Source: JBFXAN01 sp050184225
GTDB taxonomy: Bacteria; Chloroflexota; Dehalococcoidia; CAUJGQ01
Assembly (NCBI GenBank): GCA_050184225.1
Contig: JBFXAN010000009.1
Span: 1-64,000 of the forward strand
DNA length: 64,000 nt
Direction of reading: 5' to 3'
Shown one piece after another: positions 26,357 to 34,683 of this stretch. Numbering within the stretch: position 1 is the first letter of the stretch; every line of letters starts with the position of its first letter. The translations under genes were made by a program, and so were the position numbers. The notes beneath the pieces were generated by a model, which was not told where the DNA came from, did no database searches, and saw only the letters and a list, made by a program, of their open reading frames with translations.

Positions 26357-28531
26357 TCAGTCTGACGCGGCGCCCACGTCCTGGTGGCTCGCCTCGGCAA
26401 AACCATCGACGTGGACCGGTGCTGTGAGCGTGATCGCGGCGCCGGCGCCCGGCGCGCTCGTGATCTCGATCGCAATCCCGGCCGTCGCCGCCCGCTCGCG
26501 CATCGAGCGCAGGCCCATGCCACCCCGGCGTCCGTCGGACGACACTTCCGCCGGAACAGCCGGATCAAAGCCGCGGCCGTTGTCGGTCACCGTCACGCGG
26601 AACACGCCACCGCGCTCGGCCAGCGTGACGGTCGCCTCAGTCGCCTCGGCATGTTTCGTGATGTTGGCGAGCGCCTCCTGCACGATTCGGTAGATCGCTG
26701 TCTCGGCCTCAGGCGCCAATCGCGCATCAGTCTCTGCCCGAAAAGCGATCGTCAGCCCGGAGCGCGTCTGATAGGAAGCGGCCAGCTTCTCCAACGCGCC
26801 GGACAACCCCTCCTCGTCGAGTGCGACCGGCCGCAGCGTGACCAGCAACGCCCGCATCTCGGCGAGCGCCTCCTTCGCCACCTGCCCGACCCGCGCCAGC
26901 GTCTTGCCCAACGCCGGCACGCCCCGCTCGTACTGGGCCTGGGCGGCGCCGGTCAGCATGCCCAGGCTGAAGATCGACTGCGTCACCGAGTCGTGCAGGT
27001 CACGCGCCAACCGCGCGCGTTCTTCGAGTACCGCCGTCTCTCGATCGCGCAGCACCAGCCGGGCGTGCTCGATCGTCAGCGCCGCCTGGTCGGCCAGCGC
27101 CTGGACAAGCGCGACATCCTCGGACGAGAAGCGGCGCGGGGCCGGATCGCCGACCCACAACACCCCGATCGGTCTGCCGGCGACCAGCATCGGGGCTGCA
27201 ATGGTGGCGCGCAGCATCGCGGCTGCCTCGCTCGGCCCCCCCTCAGCATCCCCGACGGCGATCGCCCGTCGCTCGATCAACGCCCGCCGGATCGCAGCAT
27301 CGACCTCGCCCGCCGGACCACTGCTCCATCCGATCACCTCTCCGGCGGTGCGTGGCGGCAGCGGACCATGCGCGGCAGTCGAGCGCAGATGATGGCCACC
27401 ATCCTCGATCAGGCACACCTCGGCGACCTGCGTCCCGCTCAGATGAGCGGCCGCATCAACCACGACCCGCAGGACAGCATCGGAATCGGGTATGCCCAGC
27501 AGTTGCTCTGTGATCCGTGACAGCGCCGTCACCCGCTCGAGCCGGCGATCAGCGTCCTCCCGCGCCGCCCGCTCCTGCTCCGTCAGGCGTGCGTTGCGCA
27601 GGGCGACAGCGATCTGGTCGGCAAACGCCTGCGCCAGCCGCACCTCGTCCTCGCTGTACAGGCGCTCGCGCCGGTGGTAGAGCGTCAGCCAGCCGGCCAC
27701 CTGTCCGCCCGGCTCGCGCAGCGGCAGCCGCAGCCCGCTGACCAGCCCCTCCCGCCGCAGCGTCGCGGCGAAGTCCGGATCGGCGGTGCGGACCACCTCG
27801 GCGAAGTCCCGCACGAAGGCGGGTTGCCCCGTCAGCGCCGCCTCCGTGCCTGCCGCGACATGACGCCGGTGCTCCGCCGCCAGCCGCTGGTGAAATTCGT
27901 CCGAGAGTCCGCGGGTGGCCTTCAGACGCGGCATCTGCGACTCGTCAAACAGCCAGACAGCGCAACCGTCCGCACCCAGCACCGCCATCGCGTGATCGAC
28001 GATCCGCCGCAGCAGACTGTCCGTGTCCCGTACCGAAGCGATCTCGGCGGCAACCACCTGGAGCGTGTGCGACTTCTCGACCAGGCGGGTGTACTCGTCG
28101 GCGTGCGACGTCGATTCCACATCGGCATTCGGGCGCTTGGACACATCGCGGATCACCGCGAGCGCGTACGGCGTCGCTTGGCCGTCGGGAAGGGAATAGG
28201 GACTCAGCGATAGCTCGATCGCGAACTCTTCGCCGGACCGGCGCAACGCGGTCAGACTGACGACGCCCGCGCCGTCGGCGGTCGTGTCGCGAATAGCGGC
28301 AGCGAAGCGGGCCAACCCCATCCAGTGCAGTCCGCGGAGGTGCGCCGGCACCAGCGCATCAACCGTCAGCGCCAGCGCCTCGGCAGCGGTATACCCAAAC
28401 ATCGCTTCAGCGGCAGCACTCCAGAGGACGATCCGATCGGCGTCAACATCTGCGACGACCACGGCGTCATCCGGCCGCGAGGAGAGCGCGCCGAGACTGG
28501 CGTCGAGCGGCGCCCGATGATCGCGGTCCAT
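26357..28531 (-). CDS. PAS-GAF-GAF sensor histidine kinase, NarL-type partner
   Basis: 724 residues from ATG 28531 (AAGGGG upstream). Order: PAS (about 10-135, IVLWSAAAEAMFGYTAAEAL), GAF 1 (about 155-320, RDTDSLLRRIVDHAMAVLGA), GAF 2 (about 345-490), HisKA_3 with phospho-acceptor His513 in RDLHDSVTQSIFSLG, then HATPase with N-box near 623, DNGRGF near 650 and GMGL near 672. No membrane segment, so it is a cytoplasmic sensor of a ligand, gas or redox signal. The matching NarL/LuxR response regulator is not adjacent, so it is an orphan kinase here. A truncated copy lies at 29750-30060. Confidence 0.9.
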   Translation of the reverse strand: MDRDHRAPLDASLGALSSRPDDAVVVADVDADRIVLWSAAAEAMFGYTAAEALALTVDALVPAHLRGLHWMGLARFAAAIRDTTADGAGVVSLTALRRSGEEFAIELSLSPYSLPDGQATPYALAVIRDVSKRPNADVESTSHADEYTRLVEKSHTLQVVAAEIASVRDTDSLLRRIVDHAMAVLGADGCAVWLFDESQMPRLKATRGLSDEFHQRLAAEHRRHVAAGTEAALTGQPAFVRDFAEVVRTADPDFAATLRREGLVSGLRLPLREPGGQVAGWLTLYHRRERLYSEDEVRLAQAFADQIAVALRNARLTEQERAAREDADRRLERVTALSRITEQLLGIPDSDAVLRVVVDAAAHLSGTQVAEVCLIEDGGHHLRSTAAHGPLPPRTAGEVIGWSSGPAGEVDAAIRRALIERRAIAVGDAEGGPSEAAAMLRATIAAPMLVAGRPIGVLWVGDPAPRRFSSEDVALVQALADQAALTIEHARLVLRDRETAVLEERARLARDLHDSVTQSIFSLGMLTGAAQAQYERGVPALGKTLARVGQVAKEALAEMRALLVTLRPVALDEEGLSGALEKLAASYQTRSGLTIAFRAETDARLAPEAETAIYRIVQEALANITKHAEATEATVTLAERGGVFRVTVTDNGRGFDPAVPAEVSSDGRRGGMGLRSMRERAATAGIAIEITSAPGAGAAITLTAPVHVDGFAEASHQDVGAASD

Positions 28532-28968
28532 GCCGGCCGGCCCCTTCCCACGTTCGGCGTGTACGTGCGGCGCGCCCACCAACCCGAGCAACGCACCACC
28601 TGCTCTGCCATCGCCGCGTCGGCGAGGATCACAGGACACTGCGGCGCAGGAATATTACTCACACCAGCATAGTCCGCGCCACACACCCGTGCCACCGCCG
28701 TTGGGACGTAGCCCGGCACGGACAAAAGTCAGCCGCTATCGACCCGCATCCGATTCAAATCCAGGGACGCGAACCCATTCAGGAGACGCCCGGCGACTCA
28801 GTGATTTGGGACAGACGTGGGATGGGCAAGATTGCTGATGATGCTCTGACAATGCTCACCAAGTGGACAACATCGCCGACCATCGCTGGGTAGTCCGGAC
28901 GCATGCATGAGTGCGTTGCTGTGACCCAGGCCACACGCGCTCAAGCGCGTGGCTCCGTGGTACACTCA
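28532..28968. other. Intergenic region upstream of the histidine kinase
   Basis: No gene is supported. On the minus strand it is the kinase promoter region. The block about 28686-28830 (with CAAAAGTCAGCCG) reappears upstream of the truncated kinase copy at about 29923-30050. A small hairpin CCACACGCGC-TCAA-GCGCGTGG is at 28931-28952. Confidence 0.5.
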
Positions 28969-28986
28969 CCGTGCAGTCCTGCACGG
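28969..28986. promoter_or_regulatory. Inverted repeat overlapping the toxin-antitoxin 5' region
   Basis: CCGTGCAG-TC-CTGCACGG, perfect 8-bp arms, ends just before the ribosome site GGAGGT of the 61-residue protein. TACACT at 28961-28966 could be the -10. The position suits autoregulation by the antitoxin or a translation-controlling hairpin. Confidence 0.5.
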
Positions 28987-28995
28987 AGGTGTGCC

Positions 28996-29181
28996 ATGCC
29001 GGAGAATGTTCGCTACCACGGCCCGCCGCGCGATCCGGCCGCCGTGATCCACGCCGCGCTCACCGACCCGGAGTTCGTGCGGCAGATCCTTTCGTCCTAC
29101 GAAGCGCAACTGCAGGGTGAGCTGGGCACACCTCTCAAAGAGATCCAGTCGCAGGAACGCCGGGGCGCCCGGTCCGCCTAA
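28996..29181 (+). CDS. Putative antitoxin, 61 residues
   Basis: ATG 28996 follows GGAGGT. The sequence MPENVRYHGPPRDPAAVIHA opens a small, probably helical protein with a charged C-terminus (KEIQSQERRGARSA). There is no recognised DNA-binding motif. One base separates its stop from the ATG of a ParE/RelE-like protein, the usual antitoxin-first arrangement. It is called antitoxin only from this context. A palindrome sits at its ribosome site. Confidence 0.55.
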   Translation: MPENVRYHGPPRDPAAVIHAALTDPEFVRQILSSYEAQLQGELGTPLKEIQSQERRGARSA

Positions 29182-29182
29182 C

Positions 29183-29440
29183 ATGCGCGAGGCGATCCTC
29201 AGCCCCGCCGCCCGCGCCTATCGCGACGAGATGAGCGACCTCGAACGCACAGCCATCGATCGGCGCATCGCGCACCTCGAATACCACCCCGCACCGGATC
29301 ACGTGACCACCTTCGCCGTACCTGGCGTGACTGGCTTCCTCATCTACGACGATGGGGAGTGGCGCATGTCGTACGCTATCCTCAATGAGGCAACGATCCT
29401 CATCCGATCGGTTGCCCACATCCTCGATCTCCCAAGCTAA
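29183..29440 (+). CDS. ParE/RelE-fold toxin-like protein, 85 residues
   Basis: Begins ILSPAARAYRDEMSDLERTA, then HLEYHPAPDHVTTFAVPGV, a strand pattern LIYDDGEWRMSYAILNEATI and an end IRSVAHILDL. This is the layout of short RelE/ParE-superfamily proteins (helix hairpin, then a beta-sheet with a Tyr/Arg-rich late strand). Such toxins cleave mRNA on the ribosome or poison gyrase. The initiation lacks its own strong ribosome site and probably depends on the upstream frame. Confidence 0.6.
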   Translation: MREAILSPAARAYRDEMSDLERTAIDRRIAHLEYHPAPDHVTTFAVPGVTGFLIYDDGEWRMSYAILNEATILIRSVAHILDLPS

Positions 29441-29749
29441 CCATCTGCCATCGCGCCGCTCCACGTGCCGTCCGCCGGTTGACCGTGCGGCACCCGTTCG
29501 ATCACGCTGACCATGCCCACCGCACGGCGAGGGCATCCACCTCTTCCACTGATCTCGAAACTGTATGAGGGCCGGGCCGGAGATCGAACGCTGAGGGTTT
29601 GGGTCGAGCCTAATAGTAATCCTGTGTACGTACTGTCCGGTCTACGCGTAATCGCTCCAACGGCTAAAGATGTAGAGAAACGGCAATTGGCTCCGATCGT
29701 GACGCTGACCCAAGACCATATCTGGGCTTCTTCACGCAATTCTGATTTT

Positions 29750-30060
29750 GGTAGCAACGAGGGCCTTCAGGCGCGGGAACCACGTCTCGTCGAACATCCA
29801 GATGGCACACCCATCCGCCCCGAGCACCGCCATCGCATGATCGACGATGCGCCGCAGCAGGCTGTCAGTATCGCGCACCGAGGCGATCGCGGCGGCAACC
29901 ACATAGCTCGCGTCATGCACGCCCGCCACCGGCGCTGGGACGTGGCTCGATGCGGGCAAAAGTCAGCCGTGAACGATACGCGCCCGATTCCGATCTACAG
30001 ATACGAAGACACTCGGAGACGCTGCGCACCTGAGTCATGTGGGAAAGAGTTGGGATTTTG
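29750..30060 (-). pseudogene. Truncated duplicate of the histidine kinase (upstream region plus GAF fragment)
   Basis: On the minus strand a frame with VRDTDSLLRRIVDHAMAVLG and DETWFPRLKA copies GAF 1 of the kinase at 26357-28531. Directly upstream of it (about 29923-30050) lies a copy of the DNA found 155-330 bases upstream of the intact gene. The roughly 600 bases between these parts in the intact locus are missing, and nothing after GAF 1 remains. It is a decayed direct duplication. DNA at 29441-29750 beside it has no assignable gene. Confidence 0.8.
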
Positions 30061-30113
30061 GGACGGGCATCGGTGGCTCCGTCATTCTGAACATACATAA
30101 AGGTGAAGGCAGC

Positions 30114-30740
30114 CTACGACAGCGGATGTGACGGTGTACCTCCATGCGGCCATGTCCGCCACTGCTCAAAGGCCTCCAGTCCGCTTTGGAGGATAGCTCG
30201 CCAATTGTTTGCCAGCGGCCGTACTCCAAACTGATTATCCTGGTCGTTAAGTAGCATCCATACAACCTCTTCCAGTGAGACACGGCCGGTAGGGTAATGT
30301 CCTGCTGCAAGGACTGGAATCACACCGGCCGCGGACCTCAGATGCAAATGCGGTCGTTTGACCCGGCTTCGATCGCTACTGGGGTGATAATGGTACGTTA
30401 GAAGCTCTTTCAACACACCCTCTATGACGTGGTAAATAGCATACTCGTAGTCGAGTGTTTGCACCTTCCATGGTCCGCGATCAGGATCATCCGGGACATA
30501 TTGGAGCTGATATCGCTGACGCATCGCGAAGGCGAACCGATCCGATCCAGGCTTTGGTCGGAGTCGGACCGGTTCACCATCAGCAAGAACCATCGGGAAC
30601 GACGCTTCGACAATCTTTTGACGCGACCAACCCGAAGGAGGATTCTGGGCGCTCACCTTCGCCTGCACAAGGCACGAGACGGCGCGCTGAATCGGCCGCA
30701 GATAGGCTTGAACTGCTTGGTAAGGTGTATCACCGGCCAC
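30114..30740 (-). CDS. Unrecognised protein with His-rich YHYHP/PHLHL motifs
   Basis: 208 residues; GTG start at 30740 overlaps the end of the preceding 68-residue gene by 11 bases. Local GC is near 50-53 percent against about 65 elsewhere. Motifs: LRPKPGSDRFAFAMRQRYQL near 60, DYEYAIYHVIEGVLKELLTY near 97-116, YHYHPSSD near 116, RPHLHLRSAAG near 129. H-x-H-P followed by P-H-L-H-L suggests a metal or phosphodiester site like that of DUF6516-type toxin-like proteins, but no family is recognised. With the small upstream gene it looks like a two-gene toxin-antitoxin-like module. Confidence 0.65.
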   Translation of the reverse strand: MAGDTPYQAVQAYLRPIQRAVSCLVQAKVSAQNPPSGWSRQKIVEASFPMVLADGEPVRLRPKPGSDRFAFAMRQRYQLQYVPDDPDRGPWKVQTLDYEYAIYHVIEGVLKELLTYHYHPSSDRSRVKRPHLHLRSAAGVIPVLAAGHYPTGRVSLEEVVWMLLNDQDNQFGVRPLANNWRAILQSGLEAFEQWRTWPHGGTPSHPLS

Positions 30741-30936
30741 TGGGCAAGAGCATCACGATCCGCATTACTTCTGGATCACGATCGGGGTCGCTATACTCGC
30801 CCGCTTCCCATCGGCTGATGAACTCGTCGCCACTGATTCCCAGTGCGCGACGCGCTGCCCGATCCACGAGCGTCAACCACTCACGACGATCAAGCATCTC
30901 GATCGATTCGTCGTCGGGTTGAACACGCGCAACCAT
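30730..30936 (-). CDS. 68-residue protein, first gene of a two-gene module
   Basis: ATG 30936 with GAGGTGAGG upstream. The sequence has DRREWLTLVDRAARRALGIS, then DEFISRWEAGEYSDPDRDPE and a short hydrophobic end. The GISGDEFISRWEAGEY segment resembles small antitoxin-like or prevent-host-death-linked proteins of actinobacteria and Chloroflexi that precede unknown effectors. It lies 14 bases downstream of tRNA-Met on the same strand and overlaps the next gene. Confidence 0.65.
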   Translation of the reverse strand: MVARVQPDDESIEMLDRREWLTLVDRAARRALGISGDEFISRWEAGEYSDPDRDPEVMRIVMLLPSGR

Positions 30937-30950
30937 GACCTCACCTCGCT

Positions 30951-31025
30951 TGGTAGCAGCGGGCGGATTCGAACCACCGACCAAGGGCTTATGAGTCCCC
31001 TGCTCTACCGCTGAGCTACGCTGCC
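30951..31025 (-). tRNA. tRNA-Met (anticodon CAT)
   Basis: Read on the minus strand from 31025: acceptor GGCAGCG pairs with CGCTGCT (one G-T), D-arm AGCTCAGCGGTAGAGC, anticodon loop CTCATAA, T-arm GGTGG-TTCGAAT-CCGCC, discriminator A and an encoded CCA at 30951-30953. The anticodon stem has an A-G pair next to the loop. The GC-poor two-gene module starts 14 bases downstream, a typical insertion spot. Confidence 0.93.
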
Positions 31026-31360
31026 GCACGCGCTCCGACGCATTCACAGCATCGTCGCGTCTCTACCCTCATTCTACCCATCGTCGCCGCTCAGTTCAAC
31101 GCAACGTCGCTCCGCGACATCACCCCCATGACTCCGCACCGTACTCCTTTCAGGCGTACCAGACGCGCCCCCGCACCTCGTATAAACGACGCACAACGAA
31201 ACGATGCGCAACCGACCACACCAGTAGAGGGCCAGGCTCTCCCCACGCAATTCGTGTTTACACCTCTCTAAGACGTGAATTCCCGCCCTAGCGCCGCTCT
31301 CGCGCCCCCATCTCGTCAGCCCGCATCGCGCGCAATGCTCTTGTGATCAGGAGGTCGATC
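31026..31360. other. Intergenic region before catalase
   Basis: 335 bases with no supported gene. It separates the divergent tRNA-Met and catalase genes and must hold both promoters. GTGTTTACACCTCTCTAAGA around 31255 is the most AT-rich part. No palindrome of note was found. Confidence 0.5.
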
Positions 31361-33562
31361 GTGCCCGCAAAGCGCTCAGATTCGCGCCGCAATGGCGCCC
31401 GCCAGAACGGCACCGGCAACCGCAACGTCGATGACGCCATCCGAGACAACCAGGACGCCCGTCTGACCACCGACCAGGGCGTCCCCGTCAGCAACGATCA
31501 AAACTCCCTTCGCGCCGGACCGCGCGGCCCGGCCCTGCTCGAAGACTTCATCCTCCGCGAGAAGATCACCCACTTCGACCACGAGCGCATCCCCGAACGC
31601 GTCGTCCACGCCCGTGGCGCCGGCGCCCACGGCCACTTCCAGGTCTATGCGTCGATGGCCGAATTCACCTCCGCCCGCTTCCTCCAGGATCCCTCGGTGA
31701 AGACGCCCGTCTTCGTCCGCTTCTCCACCGTCGCCGGCTCGCGCGGCTCCTCGGACACACCCCGCGACGTCCGCGGCTTCGCCACCAAGTTCTACACCGA
31801 TGAAGGCAACTTCGACCTCGTCGGCAACAACATGCCCATCTTCTTTATCCAGGACGCGATCAAATTCCCTGACTTCGTCCACGCTGTCAAACCGGAACCG
31901 CACAATGAGATCCCCCAGGCCGCCTCTGCCCACGACACCCTCTGGGACTTCGTCTGGCTCAGCCCCGAGTCGATGCACATGATGATGTGGCTGATGTCCG
32001 ATCGCGCCATCCCCCGCAGCTTCGCCATGATGGAGGGCTTCGGCGTCCACACCTTCCGCATGGTCAACGCCGAGGGCCGCCCCCGCTTCGTCAAGTTCCA
32101 CTGGAAGCCGGTGCTCGGCGTCCACTCCCTCGTCTGGGACGAGGCGCAGAAGATCTCCGGCAAGGACCCGGACTTCAACCGCCGCGACCTCTGGGACTCG
32201 ATCGAGCGCGGCGACTTCCCCGAATACGAGCTCGGTATCCAGATGATCGAGGAGGGCGAGGAGGACGCCTTCGCCTTCGATATCCGCGACGCCACCAAGA
32301 TCTGGCCCGAGGAACTGATCCCCGTCCGCCGCATCGGCAAGATGGTCCTCGACCGCAACCCGGAGAACTTCTTCGCCGAGACCGAGCAGATCGCCTTCCA
32401 TATCGGCAACCTCGTGCCCGGCATCGACGTCACCGATGACCCCCTCCTCCAGGGCCGCCTCTTCTCCTACCTCGACACCCAGCTCATCCGCCTCGGCGGT
32501 CCCAACTTCGCCCAGATCCCGATCAACCGGCCACTGGCCGAGGTGCATCACAACCAGCGCGACGGCTATCAACAGCACCGCGTCGATCGCGGCCGTGTCT
32601 CCTACAGCCCCAACTCGCTCGGCGCCGGCTCGCCCCGCCAGTCGGGTGAGGAAGCCCGCGGCTACGTCAGCTATCCCGAGGCAGTCCACGGCGAGAAGGT
32701 CCGCCAACGGAGCGACCGCTTCGACGACCACTTCGGTCAGGCCACCCTCTTCTGGAACAGCATGTCCCCGGCCGAGCAGGAGCACATCGTCCTTGCCTTC
32801 CGCTTCGAACTGGGCAAAGTGACGACGACCCATATCCGCGAGCGCGTCGTCGATCTGCTCACCAACGTCGACCTCAACCTCGCGGCGATGGTGGCCGAGG
32901 GCATCGGCGTCCCACCGCCCGCCCGCGATGACGCCGCTGGCGCACGCCGGCAGGCGCTGGCACGCCTGCGGCAGGGTTGGGAGACGTTCGGCTCGACCGC
33001 GACGCCGGGCGAACCGCGCCCCCAGGGCGTCGATCGCTCCCCCGCACTGAGCATGGCGAACACGGTCAAAGGCAACGTCAAGGGCCGCAAGGTGGCGATC
33101 GTCGTCACCGACGGCGTCGCCGTCGACGCCGTCGCACAAGTCCGCGAGACGCTGCTCAAGGCCGGCGCGCAGTCCGACATCATCGCCACCAAGCTCGGAC
33201 CGGTGCAGAGCGCCTCCGGCGCCGCGCTGACGGCGGACAACTCCTTCCTCACCATGGCCTCGGTCATGTACGACGGCGTCTTCGTCCCCGGCGGCCGGGC
33301 AAGCATCGACGCCCTCCGCCAGAACGGCGACGCCATCCACTTCGTCGCCGAGGCATTCAAGCACGGCAAACCGGTCGGCGCCACCGGCGAGGGCCGTGAC
33401 CTGCTCCGTGCAGCCGGAATCGACGGCGCATCCGGCACCGCCGATCAGGGTGTCGTTCTCTCCGAGAACGGCGATGCCGCCACCGCCGCCCACCAATTCG
33501 TCGACGCCCTCGGCCAGCACCGCTTCTTCATGCGCAAACAGGTCGCCATCATCTCGGCCTGA
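31361..33562 (+). CDS. katE: Large-subunit catalase (HPII type)
   Basis: 733 residues; GTG 31361 lies seven bases after AGGAGG. Heme-catalase core with distal His83 (RVVHARGAGAHGHF), Asn156 in LVGNNMPIFF and proximal Tyr370 in RLFSYLDTQLIRLGG. A C-terminal flavodoxin-like/GATase1 domain (from about 565, VAIVVTDGVAVDAVAQ) is typical of clade 2 enzymes. It decomposes hydrogen peroxide in the cytoplasm. It stands alone and is followed by a perfect 21-bp hairpin. The opposite strand is open for nearly the whole gene, a shadow of high GC codon use. Confidence 0.95.
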   Translation: MPAKRSDSRRNGARQNGTGNRNVDDAIRDNQDARLTTDQGVPVSNDQNSLRAGPRGPALLEDFILREKITHFDHERIPERVVHARGAGAHGHFQVYASMAEFTSARFLQDPSVKTPVFVRFSTVAGSRGSSDTPRDVRGFATKFYTDEGNFDLVGNNMPIFFIQDAIKFPDFVHAVKPEPHNEIPQAASAHDTLWDFVWLSPESMHMMMWLMSDRAIPRSFAMMEGFGVHTFRMVNAEGRPRFVKFHWKPVLGVHSLVWDEAQKISGKDPDFNRRDLWDSIERGDFPEYELGIQMIEEGEEDAFAFDIRDATKIWPEELIPVRRIGKMVLDRNPENFFAETEQIAFHIGNLVPGIDVTDDPLLQGRLFSYLDTQLIRLGGPNFAQIPINRPLAEVHHNQRDGYQQHRVDRGRVSYSPNSLGAGSPRQSGEEARGYVSYPEAVHGEKVRQRSDRFDDHFGQATLFWNSMSPAEQEHIVLAFRFELGKVTTTHIRERVVDLLTNVDLNLAAMVAEGIGVPPPARDDAAGARRQALARLRQGWETFGSTATPGEPRPQGVDRSPALSMANTVKGNVKGRKVAIVVTDGVAVDAVAQVRETLLKAGAQSDIIATKLGPVQSASGAALTADNSFLTMASVMYDGVFVPGGRASIDALRQNGDAIHFVAEAFKHGKPVGATGEGRDLLRAAGIDGASGTADQGVVLSENGDAATAAHQFVDALGQHRFFMRKQVAIISA

Positions 33563-33578
33563 CGGGAATCGAAAATGG

Positions 33579-33631
33579 CCACGACACGACGGCGCCAAGT
33601 CAGATTGAGGCTTGGCGCCGTCGTGTCGTGG
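33579..33631. terminator. 21-bp perfect inverted repeat between convergent genes
   Basis: CCACGACACGACGGCGCCAAG (broken as arms 33579-33599 and 33611-33631) with an 11-nt loop. It lies 16 bases after the catalase stop and 16 before the stop of the opposite gene, as expected for a bidirectional terminator, although no T-run follows. Confidence 0.75.
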
Positions 33632-33647
33632 TGGTGAACGTTCCGGG

Positions 33648-34472
33648 TCAGCGTGCCGCGATTGGCTCGCTATAGATGAAGTCGTCCATCACGACGAGGT
33701 CAACCCCAAGGCGATCCACCCGCCCGCCCTGCAGCGCGGCGTTCCCGTTGACGATTCGCACACGGGCGATCTCGCCGGTCGCTTGGCTCGTGGGGTTGAC
33801 GAAGCTGACGCCGAGGAACGAGAAACCGCCGCTCCGGCCGCTCGGCGGCACGGTGAACCGGCCCAGCGACTGCCCATGGACGTTGAAGTACTCGATCGTT
33901 GTATTCGCCAGTTCGACATCAGTGAACACAGAGCCGAATCCCCGCACCGTCGCCGGCGTGTTCGTGCCGGGCACGAAGAAGTGGACATCGACCACGTTCG
34001 AACCAACGGCGGTGAACAGCCGCTGCGGACTGAACGCGGAGAATTCGTTCACGTAGCTCGGATCGATGTTACCGAAGCGCGCCGCCGTATTCGTCGGATT
34101 ATCGCTGTCGGCGCTCACCTGCAGGCTCGATCCGGGCGTCGAAAAGACCGCGCCCCGTGGTGAATTCGTGTTGAAGAAGTTGCCGGGGAAGGCGTTGGGC
34201 GAGGCGACCGCGTCGGGCACGCCGTCCCAGTTGATCTCCCGCCGTCCGCTCGACGCCGGCGGATTCGCGCCGTTGTTCGCCCCGCCGAGATCGGCACGAA
34301 ATCGATCGACCACGGCGGTGATATCGGCGGCGCTCACACCGCCGCCGGAACGGATCACCGACACCGAGTTCTGTGATGCCTGGGCCGGGTCGCCCTGGAA
34401 GAGTAGCGAACTGATGCCGCCGGCCAGCGCCAGCGCCGCGATGCCGATGCCGCGGGCAAGGGTGACGTTCAT
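33648..34472 (-). CDS. Secreted protein of unknown function
   Basis: 274 residues from ATG 34472 (AAGGAG upstream). Signal peptide about 1-34 (GIGIAALALAGGISSLLFQG). The mature part has NWDGVPDAVASPNAFPGNFF, GAVFSTPGSSLQVSAD, VDVHFFVPGTNTPATV and a late LGVDLVVMDDFIYSEP, giving the impression of a beta-sandwich. This pattern recurs in a widespread family of exported bacterial proteins without assigned function. It follows the catalase on the opposite strand. Confidence 0.75.
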   Translation of the reverse strand: MNVTLARGIGIAALALAGGISSLLFQGDPAQASQNSVSVIRSGGGVSAADITAVVDRFRADLGGANNGANPPASSGRREINWDGVPDAVASPNAFPGNFFNTNSPRGAVFSTPGSSLQVSADSDNPTNTAARFGNIDPSYVNEFSAFSPQRLFTAVGSNVVDVHFFVPGTNTPATVRGFGSVFTDVELANTTIEYFNVHGQSLGRFTVPPSGRSGGFSFLGVSFVNPTSQATGEIARVRIVNGNAALQGGRVDRLGVDLVVMDDFIYSEPIAAR

Positions 34473-34601
34473 GCTCCTGGCTCCTTGTCGCTGTTTGGTA
34501 GCTGCAAGCATCCTCTCGCGACACGGCATGTCCCATGACTTTCGACAGCTCGATCCTGAACAACGCCTGAACTCCCACCCGACGTATTCCATGCAACTGG
34601 C

Positions 34602-34672
34602 CCTGGGAGCGCGGACATCCTGTCCGCATGGTCACTGACCGCCTTTGCGGACAGGATGTCCGCGCTCCCAGG
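34602..34672. repeat. 26-bp perfect inverted repeat with 19-nt loop (GGACATCCTGTCCGC family)
   Basis: Arms 34602-34627 and 34647-34672 are exact reverse complements (core GAGCGCGGACATCCTGTCCG). The loop is again 19 nt, as in the copy at 12088-12160. It lies 11 bases beyond the MFS stop at 34684, between that gene and the secreted-protein gene. Confidence 0.92.
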
Positions 34673-34683
34673 CGACCCGACCA

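Noticed and set aside
29513..30100. A 195-codon plus-strand frame after the toxin gene
   Set aside because: Its second half is antisense to the GAF fragment. The first part (LISKLYEGRAGDRTLRVWVE) looks partly protein-like but has no recognisable family or end, so no gene was called.
30937..31047. Upstream extension of the 68-residue gene reading AVEQGTHKPLVGGSNPPAA
   Set aside because: This is the translated tRNA-Met, a common false extension. The ATG at 30936 after a good ribosome site is the start.
31376..33598. A 740-codon open frame on the minus strand opposite the catalase
   Set aside because: It mirrors the catalase codons; it has repetitive Val/Glu/Ala/Asp/Gly composition, no ribosome site and no known domain. 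The catalase on the plus strand is unambiguous.
12088..34672. Palindromes as integron attC sites
   Set aside because: Perfect arms without the bulged bases and R-box/L-box of attC, no integrase, and positions scattered rather than as cassette boundaries.
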